Made by a program: the position numbers and the translations under genes. A stretch of DNA of 64,000 bases from Megachile rotundata. Its lineage: Eukaryota; Arthropoda; Insecta; Hymenoptera; Megachilidae. Of this stretch, positions 34,501-46,500 are shown piece by piece; the first letter of the stretch is position 1, and the number at the start of each line of letters is the position of its first letter. The notes under the pieces were generated by a model. That model saw only the letters and a list, made by a program, of their open reading frames with translations, had not been told where the DNA came from and did not search any database. The stretch covers positions 9,858,001 through 9,922,000 of the forward strand of contig NC_134997.1 in NCBI RefSeq assembly GCF_050947335.1, in the 5' to 3' direction.

Positions 34501-37500
34501 ATCTGCAAAAGCAATGGTAAAAGAAAAAAATAGTACGAACAAATCGAGCGAGGGCGTAGCGCACGAACTTATTCACTCAATTATTATCTTAAACGAGAGC
34601 TGGCTTTAATCGATCATTGGTTTCAAGCTTCTTTCATTTAGCTTTCTTTCGCGCGATTTTAAAAGCTCCGAACATTTCAAAAAGGGATTCTGAGTATACT
34701 CGTTAGATGAGTAGGTTTTTTTTAGTGGACACAAAGAGCTACTGCGTAAATTTCTCTTTTGAAATAGGGAAGCAAAAGATGAATTTGATGGTGCTAATTT
34801 TATGGTTGGAAAATGAGGGAATTATTTTTGAGAGGAGATTTTGAAGCGAAACTTTGAATGTTATTCGGATAAAAATTTTGTTAAGCGGGTTTTTGCATTT
34901 TACTGATGTAAGTAGTTATTGAAGTTGTAGAATATTTTAATTATTCAAATTTTGCCTTTGGATGATTATAGTAGTTTTGAAAATATCAGTGTTATTATTG
35001 TTGCGGATATTTGCATTCGACCCATAGTAATTCAACGCTTAGGAATTCCACTCGTCGTAATTCCACGCGTGGTAATTCAACGCATGGTAATTCAACGCGG
35101 AGGAGTTCCACTCGTCGTAATTCCACGCGTGGTAATTCAACGCATGGTAATTCAACGCGGAGGAGTTCAACTCATCATAATTCCACGCGTGGTAATTCAA
35201 CGCGGAGGAGTTCCACTCGTCATAATTCCACGCGTGGTAATTCGACCCGTGGTAGTTCTACGCGTAGTAATTCCATACGTGGTAGATCAACGCGTAGTAA
35301 TTCGATCCCTGGTAATTCAATCCGTGGTAACTCGACGCGTGGAATTGCGGCGCGTAGTAATTCGATCCATGGTTAATCGAAGCGTGGTAATTCGATCCGT
35401 GGTAATTCGACGCGTAGTAATTCGATCCATGGTAACTCGACGCGTGGAATCCCAACGTGTGGTAATTCGATCCGTGGTAATTCGACGCGTAGTAATTCGA
35501 TCCGTGGTAGATCAACGCGTAGTAATTCGATCCCTGGTAATTCGATCCGTGGTAACTCGACGCGTGGAATCCCAACATGTGGTAATTCGATCCGTGGTAG
35601 TTCTACGCGTAGTAATTCGATCCATGGTAATTCGACGCGTGGTAACTTGAAGTAGAATGTTAAAATACATCAAACATTGTGGAGCAAAGGAAAGCAAGTA
35701 GAGCAGATAGTAACGCAAAGCAAACAAAGATGCAAGATAATACCTTTACGCGCCATATCGCCATCATATTTTGTGTACCTTACTCTTAAAATCTTCCGCA
35801 TATTTTTGTCATATGCATATCTTTGTGCAATAAATTTTACATTGCTTCGGTCTTTTTATTTTAACCAATCCTTAAAAAGATATTGAAATTAATTTATCCT
35901 CGTTAAATAATAAATTATAAAATTACGAAATCCATTTGAGCATTAAAAAATTATTTAAATTGTATTGACGAATATATGCTTCTTGAATTTTGCAGTCTTA
36001 TTAGGTTTTTTATAAAAAATAGTAACAATGAGTTTTTCATTTGATGAAAATCATATAAAATGTTTTGTATTCGATATTGTTTGGTGTAATACATTTTTTA
36101 GCACTCATTGTAAACTTCCTTGTTAAATAAGTAATATTGTTCAAAAATTTTTGATGAAATGTATACAGGTGAAGTATCGTATGAAAAAAGTAAATAATAT
36201 TGTATTTCTGACGCAAAATCCAGATACTGTTTTATAAAAGATAGAGTTATAACCGGCATTGTTTGGTTTATCAACAAAGAAACAAACTGAAACAATGAAT
36301 AAAACACGAGTTCAAACCAAGTTTTGACTTTACACCTACGATAACGAATATATAGGGTGTCGTGTTTTACATTGGGTTCGTCAATTGTGACCCACAATCG
36401 ACACATTTAAATTTTACTAGTTTTACTAAAATTAACAAATATCCAAATTTACAGGTTTTCAAATTCCCAAATACTCTAGTTTTCAAACTCTCAAGACTGA
36501 CAGTTATTAAATCCTCAAATTCCTAGGTTTACAAATTCTAAAATTCCTAAACTCTTAAGTCTCTTATTTTCAAATCCCCAAATTGTCAAATCCCCAAAAT
36601 TCTCAAATCCCCAAAATTGTCAAATCCCCAAAATTCTCAAATCCCCAAAATCTCAAGTCTCTAAAATTCCTAAATCCCAAAAATTCTCAAATCCCCAAAA
36701 TTCTCAAATCCCCAAAATTCTCAAATCCCCAAAATCTCAATTCTCTAAAATTCCTAAATCCCAAAAATTCTCAAATCCCCAAAATTCTCAAATCCCCAAA
36801 TTCTCAACTCTCTAAAATTCCTAAATCCCAAAAATTCTCAAATCCCCAAATTCCTAAATTCCCCAACTCAAAAATCCCCAAATTCTCAAATCCCCTAACT
36901 CTAAAGGTCCCCACCTTCCAAAACCCCAAAACTGACATATTCCCTAAACCATTTATCCCACCTCCATTTATCCCTAGCCAAAGAACACCCTAAGTGCAGG
37001 GTCCTCAACACCTTTAATACTGCACTGCGTCAACCTTCAGCAGTCACTCACATGTCCCTGCAGAACTCATATGTCCCTCTACAGACAAATATTCCTAAAA
37101 CCTTGATAAAAACGGATGAAAACAAAATACTCCCTCCATAAAATAACTTCCTACAATTCGTAAAGCGCGTCAACTCTGAAGATCTCTAAACCGTCCAATA
37201 TACAAGATATCTACACATAACTTGTACCAAAATACAAAAACAAACTCGTTCTATGCAAACAACACTCACGTCCCTGACTTTTAACAACACTCTTTCATAA
37301 ATTGATTTTCAAAGAGAAATAGAAATATTTCCGAACGACCAGTTTCCATCGTTCCCACTTTGTGCTCGCGATCGTTGACATGCATTCTACATTTCGACAA
37401 GCTATTCCCAGTTTCGGTGGCCAACAATTAGGCGCACATTTAAACACGAATGGTATCGACAACTCGCATGATTCGAAGATGCTTCAAAATGTAATGACAT

Positions 37501-40500
37501 ATATCCTGACTTTATTGTTTCTGTTCACTGTCTGATATGCTGTGACAGCTTGTGCGTAGGATCGTCGACAGATATACGTTGTTTAATATTTTATGGACAA
37601 TTTAACAGATTGACGGCTGCGTGTAGATATTCATGACTTTGATACGTAATCGTAATATATCGTGTTACAATTAATATCCATTGGAAATTATTAACTTTAA
37701 TGGGTTTGCGATGAATATCTCGTTGCATTTATTTAACTGTAAATGTGTAATCAAATGTGTATGAATAGAATTAATAACGTTTAAAAAACCTTTGATCAAT
37801 GTATGTCTCTGCAAAATAGAATTCGAACGTCAGATAATTAAGCGTGTGATAACTGAACACTTTATAACCGTTCTACAAGTGAACCCTTGACTATTGACCG
37901 CTTGATAACTGAACGCCTTACAACCATTCGATAAGTGAACCTTCGAGTATTGACCGCTTGATAACTGAACGCCTCTCAACCGTCCGATAAGTGAACTGTT
38001 GACTATTGACCGCTTGATAACTGAACTCTGGACGATTGACGGTGTGGTAACTGAATTTCTGACAATTGACCGCCTAATAACTGAACTCCTGATGACTGAC
38101 CGTCTGATAAGTGAACTCCTGATGACTGACCGCCTGATAAGTGAACTCCTGATGACTGACCGTCCGATAACTGAACATTACTCAATCAAACACATCGTAA
38201 GCAAACGTACGACACAAAAATTAATATTTATTAACAATTTATTAACGTATACAAAAATTCTTCCCTAAAAGAAACAGAAAAATATTCTCTAAAAGAGAAA
38301 TTTAAGAATTTAAAATTCTTCTGCATGTCAAAGCATCTCCTTAACGTAGTTTTATGGTCTGAGGATCTTAAAGCCGCAACGATTGCGCGGATAAAACGGA
38401 GCATCGTTCTTACGAAGCAAAAGCGAAACTAAAGAAGCAACAGCTTGCTCGACCTCGTTGTCGGATAGAAATGACGTTATTCGCTTGATCGAATGATTTA
38501 ATAAAAACCGTTCGTCCCGGCACAAATTCTCTGGGACTGTGCGGTGATGATGTTTAGCGTTTCATTTGGTACTCGTTTTTTTCTTATTTAACTAGTTTTT
38601 TGTTGTGTGTTTCTCTTTGGGAGGAATATGGAATCAAGATGGTACTTGTGATATTTTGATGCAACTCTATTGTTTAAATTGATTATAAATGGCTATGTAA
38701 AGCATTAACTAATACAAAATGGCTGACAAACAAAGTTGAATCAAAATGGCTGACAGATACAAAATGGTTAATGAACAATGTCGAATCAAAATGGCGGATA
38801 GTTACAAAATGACTAACAAACAATGTCGAATAAAAATGGCTGATAGTTACAAAATGACTAACAAACAATGTCGAATTAAAATGGCTGACAAACAATGTTG
38901 AATCAAAATGGCTGACAGTTACAAAATGGCTGACAGACAGTATTGAATCAAAATGGCTAACAGACAACGTCAAACCAAGATGGCTGACAGTTAAAAAATG
39001 GCTAAAAAACAATATTAAATCAAAATGGCTGACAAATAGAAAATGTCTAACAATCAATATCAAATCAAAATGGCTAACAACGTATAAAAAGCCGGTGGAA
39101 TAAAATAGCTGTTAAAAATACAAGAATCATCGAGGAAATTGTCCGTTACGCAAGCGTATATCGAAAAACGTGTTACGAACTGTTCGTTAATCCTTCGATC
39201 GAACACGTTCAGGCTGTAGTCAATGAAACGACAAATAATGACGATAACGAACTCGCGGACGTAAAGTATTTGCCCAGCAATAGACGTTTAATCACTGTTT
39301 TTATTTATTGCATAACGGGAGTGCATTCCGTTTACTGCCTATTGCAATTTCCGGGGTCGTGCGACTTTACAAAAGTGATTTTCCACCTCGCCGCCATTTT
39401 GCTCCTCACCATCGCTATGAAATCATTTCCTGGATAAATAATCCGGACTTCCGGATAAATTATGTTCGTTATATGATGTCTTTTTGTTCACGAAATATCG
39501 CTAATTACTGGAACTCGAATGTGACGTTAATTATCGAAATTACGAAAATGCCAGCAGAAAAATCGAGAGGAACATTTTACAAAATGAAGAATAATAAAAT
39601 CTGTAGAAAGTAATTTGTTGAAATTAAAATTATAATAAAGTTTCGATTATTATTTGTTTTCATTTAAAAATTGTTTTTGTATGAATTTTGGATTTGCTTT
39701 GAATATCAATGTCTCTAGTAATTTATTTATAATAAATCAGTAAAAAATATTGATTTGTTACACTGCGTTTATTATTTTATTTCCTCGTTGAAGAATACAA
39801 AATGGAGGTAGAATGTTGTACAATTTCGAGTCAACGTGTAGTATAAGTTTCATTTTTAGTTATAAAAACGTGCATAGTTTCCGTCGTAACTTTGTTATTT
39901 CCCCAATAAAAGTTGCACCGTTACAGTAAATCCATTCGCAGAACGCATTCAAAACTCCAATTAGATCCGCAATTGGAAAGAAAGCATTGATTACCGTTCA
40001 GGACAAGTTTCCCAATCGTGGAAATAATTTTACATAATGCGTTTTGTATTAAACTGAAACGAGGTTAGCTCGTAACGATGTGTTTACGGATTCAATAACA
40101 AAATGGAGAGGCCTCGTAGTTAACCTACAAAATTTTATATCACTTCAAAATTATTTGTTGTATTTTGCTGTGATTTTGATGTACTAACAAAATAAATACT
40201 TTCACTTGATAAAATATTATTCTTTTTATTTATCTGTTATTTTACTCCAGTGTTTAAATTTCAGTATTCGTTCTTTAAATTCTTGGAGGGAAACTATTAC
40301 TATGTTAAAGTTTGTTGCAAATGTTAAAATTTATATTTCAGTTAAACTGCAAAGTTCAGGTTTCTTTTGTTTCTTCATAAAACGCTGCAAAAACCATGTT
40401 GGCTTTAACAACTTTTTTCAGTAAAAGTCAATTATTAAAAACTGTTGCATACAACTTTGTACACAATGAATTTAAGAATGTGAAAATTAAATGAACAAAT

Positions 40501-43500
40501 TTGAAACAGAAATTAAAACTGAATTCATAAGTAAAAAAATATTAATAGAATATATTTATTTAGGTGACCCAAATGTACTCAATTGAAAAATGAAAGGTTT
40601 ATTAATGAATAATCACATTTCTATAGCTTTTATAACTTTTTCGAAAGGTCAAACAGTATTTAGCAATATTTCAATGCAACGTATAGAACGATAAGAAGAA
40701 AATTGCGTTCGAGGATCGCTCTATCATTTTTCTTATTTAAACCAATTCATACTTGATCAGCTATCGAGCTCCTATATTTTGAGACGTACGAAACGAAAGA
40801 TAGGATGCGTTAGACATCTTTTCAACCATCAGTAAAACCAATTTCCAGCGAATATAATATATTTTCTGAATGTACCGATGGCAACCCACGAGTTGGCGCA
40901 TGAACCCAGGTGTTTGGAAGAGCACCAGTTTACATAGTCAACCGAATAATACTAAATTGATATAATATTTTAACTTTCTCCATCTTTTTTAGTATTGCAG
41001 CGGTGATTAGTTCTGACCGACGCGAATAAATCATGAGGCAAGGGTACCGATGCCAACCCACGAGTTGGCGCGTGAGGCTGACGTGTTTAGAAGAGCCACA
41101 GCAGTTTACATAGTCAACCGAATAATACTAAATTGATATAATATTTTAACTTTCTCCATCTGTTTTAGTATTGCAGCGGTGATTAGTTCTGACCGACGCG
41201 AATAAATCATGAGGCAAGGGTACCGATGCCAACCCACGAGTTGGCGCGTGAGTTGACGTGTTTAGAAGAGCTGCAATTGGTCGGAATAGAAAAATGGACG
41301 CCACACGAATTTTCGGCGGTGCAATTGGCTCACGGTCGGTACATCAGGCCAAAAACAAGGACAGACGAGAGTGAAATAGTGCTTCAGTTGTCTTTATTCT
41401 TATTAGCCGAAGTAGAAGTCTGTACGCTTCTTTACACGCGCCAACTCGTGGTTTGACTACTGTACATCAAACTATTGCAAAATTCGAAATGTTACAAATA
41501 ATACCATTAACGAATATACCTCACTGAAATGCAATATTCTACAATATATCAAATAAAGCTTCAATTACGCTAATATGTAGAAATTAGTAGTAATACGAAT
41601 AAAATTTATATGTTGGTAAAAGTATTTTATACTAATATGAATTGTGATTAAGACATCAACGAAATTGAACAATTTTTTTTATAAATTATTACTGTGGACT
41701 TTTTCCCCACATTCACGTAGGAATTAAATAACTAAGCAAAATAAAATGTCAACCAGTTTTATGGTAACTGACATGTATCCGGTATCTGCCACGACCTAAC
41801 ATTTCAATTATATCGGCAGTAATCCTACGAAATAAAACCGTACGAGTTGCTAAATTCTAGGATTTGAGCTGTCGCTTTTTTTTATTTAGTAAGGATTTCT
41901 ACCCAAAATTGCGTACGGTAATAAATCAGATTTTTGAAACTAAAGGGACCAAGAAATAAAATGTGGTTTTTTAGAATGTAGGAGGAATAGTGATGATCTC
42001 ATGTGTTTACATTGTCAAATTTTTTAATTTTTTGGTTAGCAAATCTCAAAGTTCATAGATTTCTAAATTGTCGAATTTCAAAATTCACAGATTTCTAAAT
42101 TCTCAAATCCCTAGATTAACATCTTGTTAAGTTCCTAAGCCCTCAATTCCCCAAATTTCCAATAAGTTAAATTCCTAAGTCCCTGCTTCCTAAATTCCCA
42201 AATACACAATTTCCCAAATTCTCAAATCCCCAAAACCTTAATTTCCCAAATTCTCAAATCCCCAAATTCCCAATTACTTAAATTCTTAAGTCCCTGCTTC
42301 CTAAATTCCCAAATACACAATTCCACAAATTCTCCAATCCCCAAATTCTCAATTCCCCAAATTCTCAAATCCCCAAAACCTTAATTTCCCAAATTCTCAA
42401 ATTCCCAAATTCTCAAATCCCCAAATTCCCAATTCCCTGCTTCTTAAATTCCCAAATTTCTAATTCCCCAACTTCTCAAACCCCAAATTTCCAAATTCCC
42501 AGCTTCTCAAGCCCCAAATTTCCAAATTCCCAAATTCCAAAATCCCCAAATTTCTTCTCACAAAAAATACTAAAACTTGCCCTTCAAAAATACTAAAACC
42601 CACCCTTCCTCCATTCCCTCCACATTCGAACAAAACCCCATCTCGAAACATTTGCCCTATCCACCTCTGCCATTTTGTAGCTCGCACAAATCCGTAATGG
42701 CGGCGATAAAGGACGAAATATTCGTAATAACCAGTTCGATTTCCGCTGTTAAAACTAACGATTCATTTTCATTGAACACGCTATCTAAACGAAGATGCAC
42801 GCGCGAAATAAACACAAACAATGCGTAAGTGTTTGTCGCATGAACAATGGAAAATGGCAAGCTTTCCACGTTTCTTCGCTGCAAAATAATACATATACGA
42901 CATTTTCGGTCGAACATTATTAAAAGCAACGATAATCATTCACAGTTTCGCGATGCTTATTCTTTCCTCTTTTAATGTAATTTCTGACCAAAGAAAAATA
43001 TTCGTGAAATCGAATATGTTGTTTCAGAGATATTGTTCTCGTTTTTCGCTGTTACCTGCGAATTTAATTGGCCAGTAAAATATAACGTAACTGAATAACG
43101 ATTGATACGTGAATTGGATAAATGGGAATTTGGAGAATCAACTTTTTTTATTACACATGCGTGGCTAATGTTGTAAATCTAAATAAATCTTGTTTTTAGA
43201 GTAATTTTTATTAATTTCTTAGAGGAATAAAATAATATTAATTGAGCACTTGCTATTTTTGGTGTAATTATTTTTAAAGGTTGAAAATGCTTTAAGCAAT
43301 TAAAATTTGTCAACTTTTAAGATTTTTAATTGGTCATAAATTTTGAGTATATTTAAATTAATATTGTTGCAATTATTATTAAATTACTGATATTGCAAAA
43401 TTATTAAGTTCGTTAAAATTACTGATATTGCAAAAATATTATGTTTATTAAAATTATTAAGTGTAGTAATTATTACTGTTGCTATTTTAATTTATAAAAA

Positions 43501-46500
43501 CCTACAAAAGCTCTATAAATGTCTTCTAAAATTTGTTTGTAATGTTGTTTTTGTTATTAAGTTAAAAAACTATGCATACTTCAATAACATTACCTTAAAA
43601 CATTTACCCAAGTAATTACATTAAATATTAATAAATAATTGTTAGAATCATGATTAATTAGGTATTAACAATACATTACATTCGTGTTACAAATATTTCA
43701 AGCTGAAAATATTTGCAAAATTTCTTTATATTCCAAAGAAACAGAATTAGCGCAATTTCGAAGTTTGAATTTGGCGCCATTTAAGCTAGCATATATATCT
43801 CCGCCGCAGTTCGCGGAAACCATTCACAAAGTCGCTTATCACTTTGAAATTTTAATGAGTTGAATTCGGAATGGTATTCAGAGTCAATATTAAACTAATC
43901 AAAAGAAAAATGAATGAAATTCCACAGTTCCTGCAGTGACTACTGTACAAACGAACGAAAAATTTTCCGAGAACTGAAACGTAACCTTTTGTTAATTGAA
44001 TCCTAACTAAGCGGGATCTATTTGTAACCTATTTATTTTGCTTTATTCGTTTCTGTTCTCATTGAAAATCGTTGTTATAATATTCAAATGTTAAATCGAA
44101 GGCAATAATTAATTAAAGAATTTTAATTAAGCACAAGTGAATTTAAAACAATATAAATTATACTGGTGATATTTTATCTTTTTTTATAGTATTTGATGGA
44201 GTTTAGAGTCGAAAGAAAATGAAAGAGATTTGAATCTTGTTTAAATCAGATTTTCTACGTTGAATGATTGAAAGCGGTACGTGTGTAATTAAACATTTGG
44301 ATTAACGCGTAACGATAATCTCCGTTTGTCGTCACGACGAGAACCAATTTAAGTTTCGATTGCACCAAACGGCGGGGAATACGTTCGATTACTATGAATA
44401 ATTTTTTACGGAAATTTTACGTTTGGGGATTTAGGAGGTCGGGGATTTAAGGAGTTGGGGATTGGGGATTTGGAAAATTAGAGATTTGAGGTTTTGGGGA
44501 TTTGGAAAATTGGAAATTTGTGAATTTGGGGATTTGGGAAGGTAGGGACTTGAGAAGTTGGGGGCTTGGGGAAGTGGGGATTTAGGAAGTCAGGGATTTA
44601 AGGGATTGGAGATTGGGAATTTGGAAAATTAGAGATTTGAGGCTTTGGGGATTTGGAAAATTAGAGTTTTGAGGTTTTGGGGATTTGAAAAGTTAAGGAC
44701 TTGAGAAGTTGCGGGCTTGGAGAAGTGGGGATTTAGGAGGTCAGGGATTTAAGGGGTTGGAAATCAGGAAATGTGGAAAATTAGCGATTTGTGAATTTAG
44801 AGATTTGAGAAGATGAGGATTTAGGGATTTGGTGACTCAAGAAATTAAAGATTTCAATATTTGAGGATTTGGGGATTTAGTAAGTCAGGGATTTAAGAAG
44901 TCGGGACTTTAGAAATCTGTAACTAAAAAATCTGGAAGTTTAGAAACCAGTTTAGAAATCCAACAATCAATCCACTCATTCTCTAAATACAATACATCAA
45001 AACTTCCACTACAATTTAATAAAAACTGATGTACTACATACTTCTATATTTTATTTAACTGTCCGCAGTGACTCTTCCTCCATCTCGTAAAACACGCTCT
45101 CATAAATTTCGTATCAGTCAAGTAAGTACTTCAGCACATAAAAAAACAATATAACATCATTCTTTCGCAGCGTCTCAAAATTTTATTCGAATATGAAAGG
45201 TCTAAATTGACACATATCTCCTAGAAGCACGTTTCGAGTGTAATAGTTTGCCATTCTCGCCGGAAGCGGACGAACATGAAAAGAATCTTGTTCGTACACG
45301 CGGGGGCGAAGAATAGCACTGCCTTGAAAGTCATTATGTCATTCTTATCAGTGTACAATTTATTCAATTCGTTACTGAGTACATTCCTTCCTTGACGTGC
45401 TTACATTTCTTTGACTTATTTACCTTTTCGGGGTTGTACATTAAAAAGGACGTCAAATATAAGAATGTCATCAAGGTGTAAACAATTCAAAATGAACAAA
45501 CTTTGCAGAAGATATATAATTTTAATAATGTACAAAAAGAAATGAACAATTAATGTACGAAAAGAAATCAAGAAATGAAGTAAATTGCAGTGCTGCAAAA
45601 TTAAGAAACTTGTTTGAGAATGTATTATTATAAACGTGTTATAAATTATTACAGCAGAAAGTGTAAGAAGACAATGAATTATATGAAAGCGACTACCGAT
45701 GCCAACCCACGAGTTGGCGCATGAACCCAGCTGTTTAGAAGAGCACCAGTTTACATAGTCAACCGAATAATACTAAATTGATATAATATTTTAACTTTCA
45801 CCATCTGTTTTAGTATTGCAGCAGTGATTAGTTCTGACCGACGCGAATAAATCATGAGGCAAGGGTACCGATGCCAACCCACGAGTTGGCGCGTGAGGCT
45901 GACGTGTTTAGAAGAGCCTCGGCAGTTTACATAGTCAACCGAATAATACTAAATTGATATAATATTTTAACTTTCTTCATCTGTTTTAGTATTGCAGCAG
46001 TGATTAGTTCTGACCGACGCGAATAAATCATGAGGCAAGGGTACCGATGCCAACCCACGAGTTGGCGCGTGAGTTGACGTGTTTAGAAGAGCTGCAATTG
46101 GTCGGAATAGAAAAATGGACGCCACACGTATTTTCGGCGGTGCAATTGGCTCACGGTCGGTACATTAGGCCAAAAACAAGGACAGACGAGAGTGAGATAG
46201 TGCTTCTCAGCAGTTGTTATTATTCTTGTTAGTCGAAGTTGAAGTGGAAGCTTTTTTACACGCGCCAACTCGTGGTTTGACTACTGTACATGAGTTCTAA
46301 AAAGTTTCACTGTACTGTGTACATAGTGAGGTCCTTAAAAATTGCAGATATCAGATTTCTGAAGAAACGTAAAAATCAATATACAATGGCCCCACACACT
46401 AATAGACCCATAATTAGATATCAATTTACATAGCCCTCACCAATGATCCTCCTTATCCTCCTCATCTAAAATAGAATTAGTCGTGTTGTATAAGATTTTA

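Noticed and set aside
1..35648. ACGCGT arrays as CRISPR arrays or as yeast-type MluI cell-cycle boxes
   Set aside because: Units are contiguous 15-mers without unique spacers, in a eukaryotic genome; the cell-cycle box factor is fungal.
36098..36406. 102-codon minus-strand frame
   Set aside because: No splice support, family or composition bias beyond that expected for AT-rich DNA.
41226..41456. Repeated peptide MPTHELARELTCLEE at 28.9, 41.2 and 46.0 kb, possibly a conserved domain
   Set aside because: It is encoded by the inverted-repeat element including its hairpin terminus and ends at different stops in each copy.
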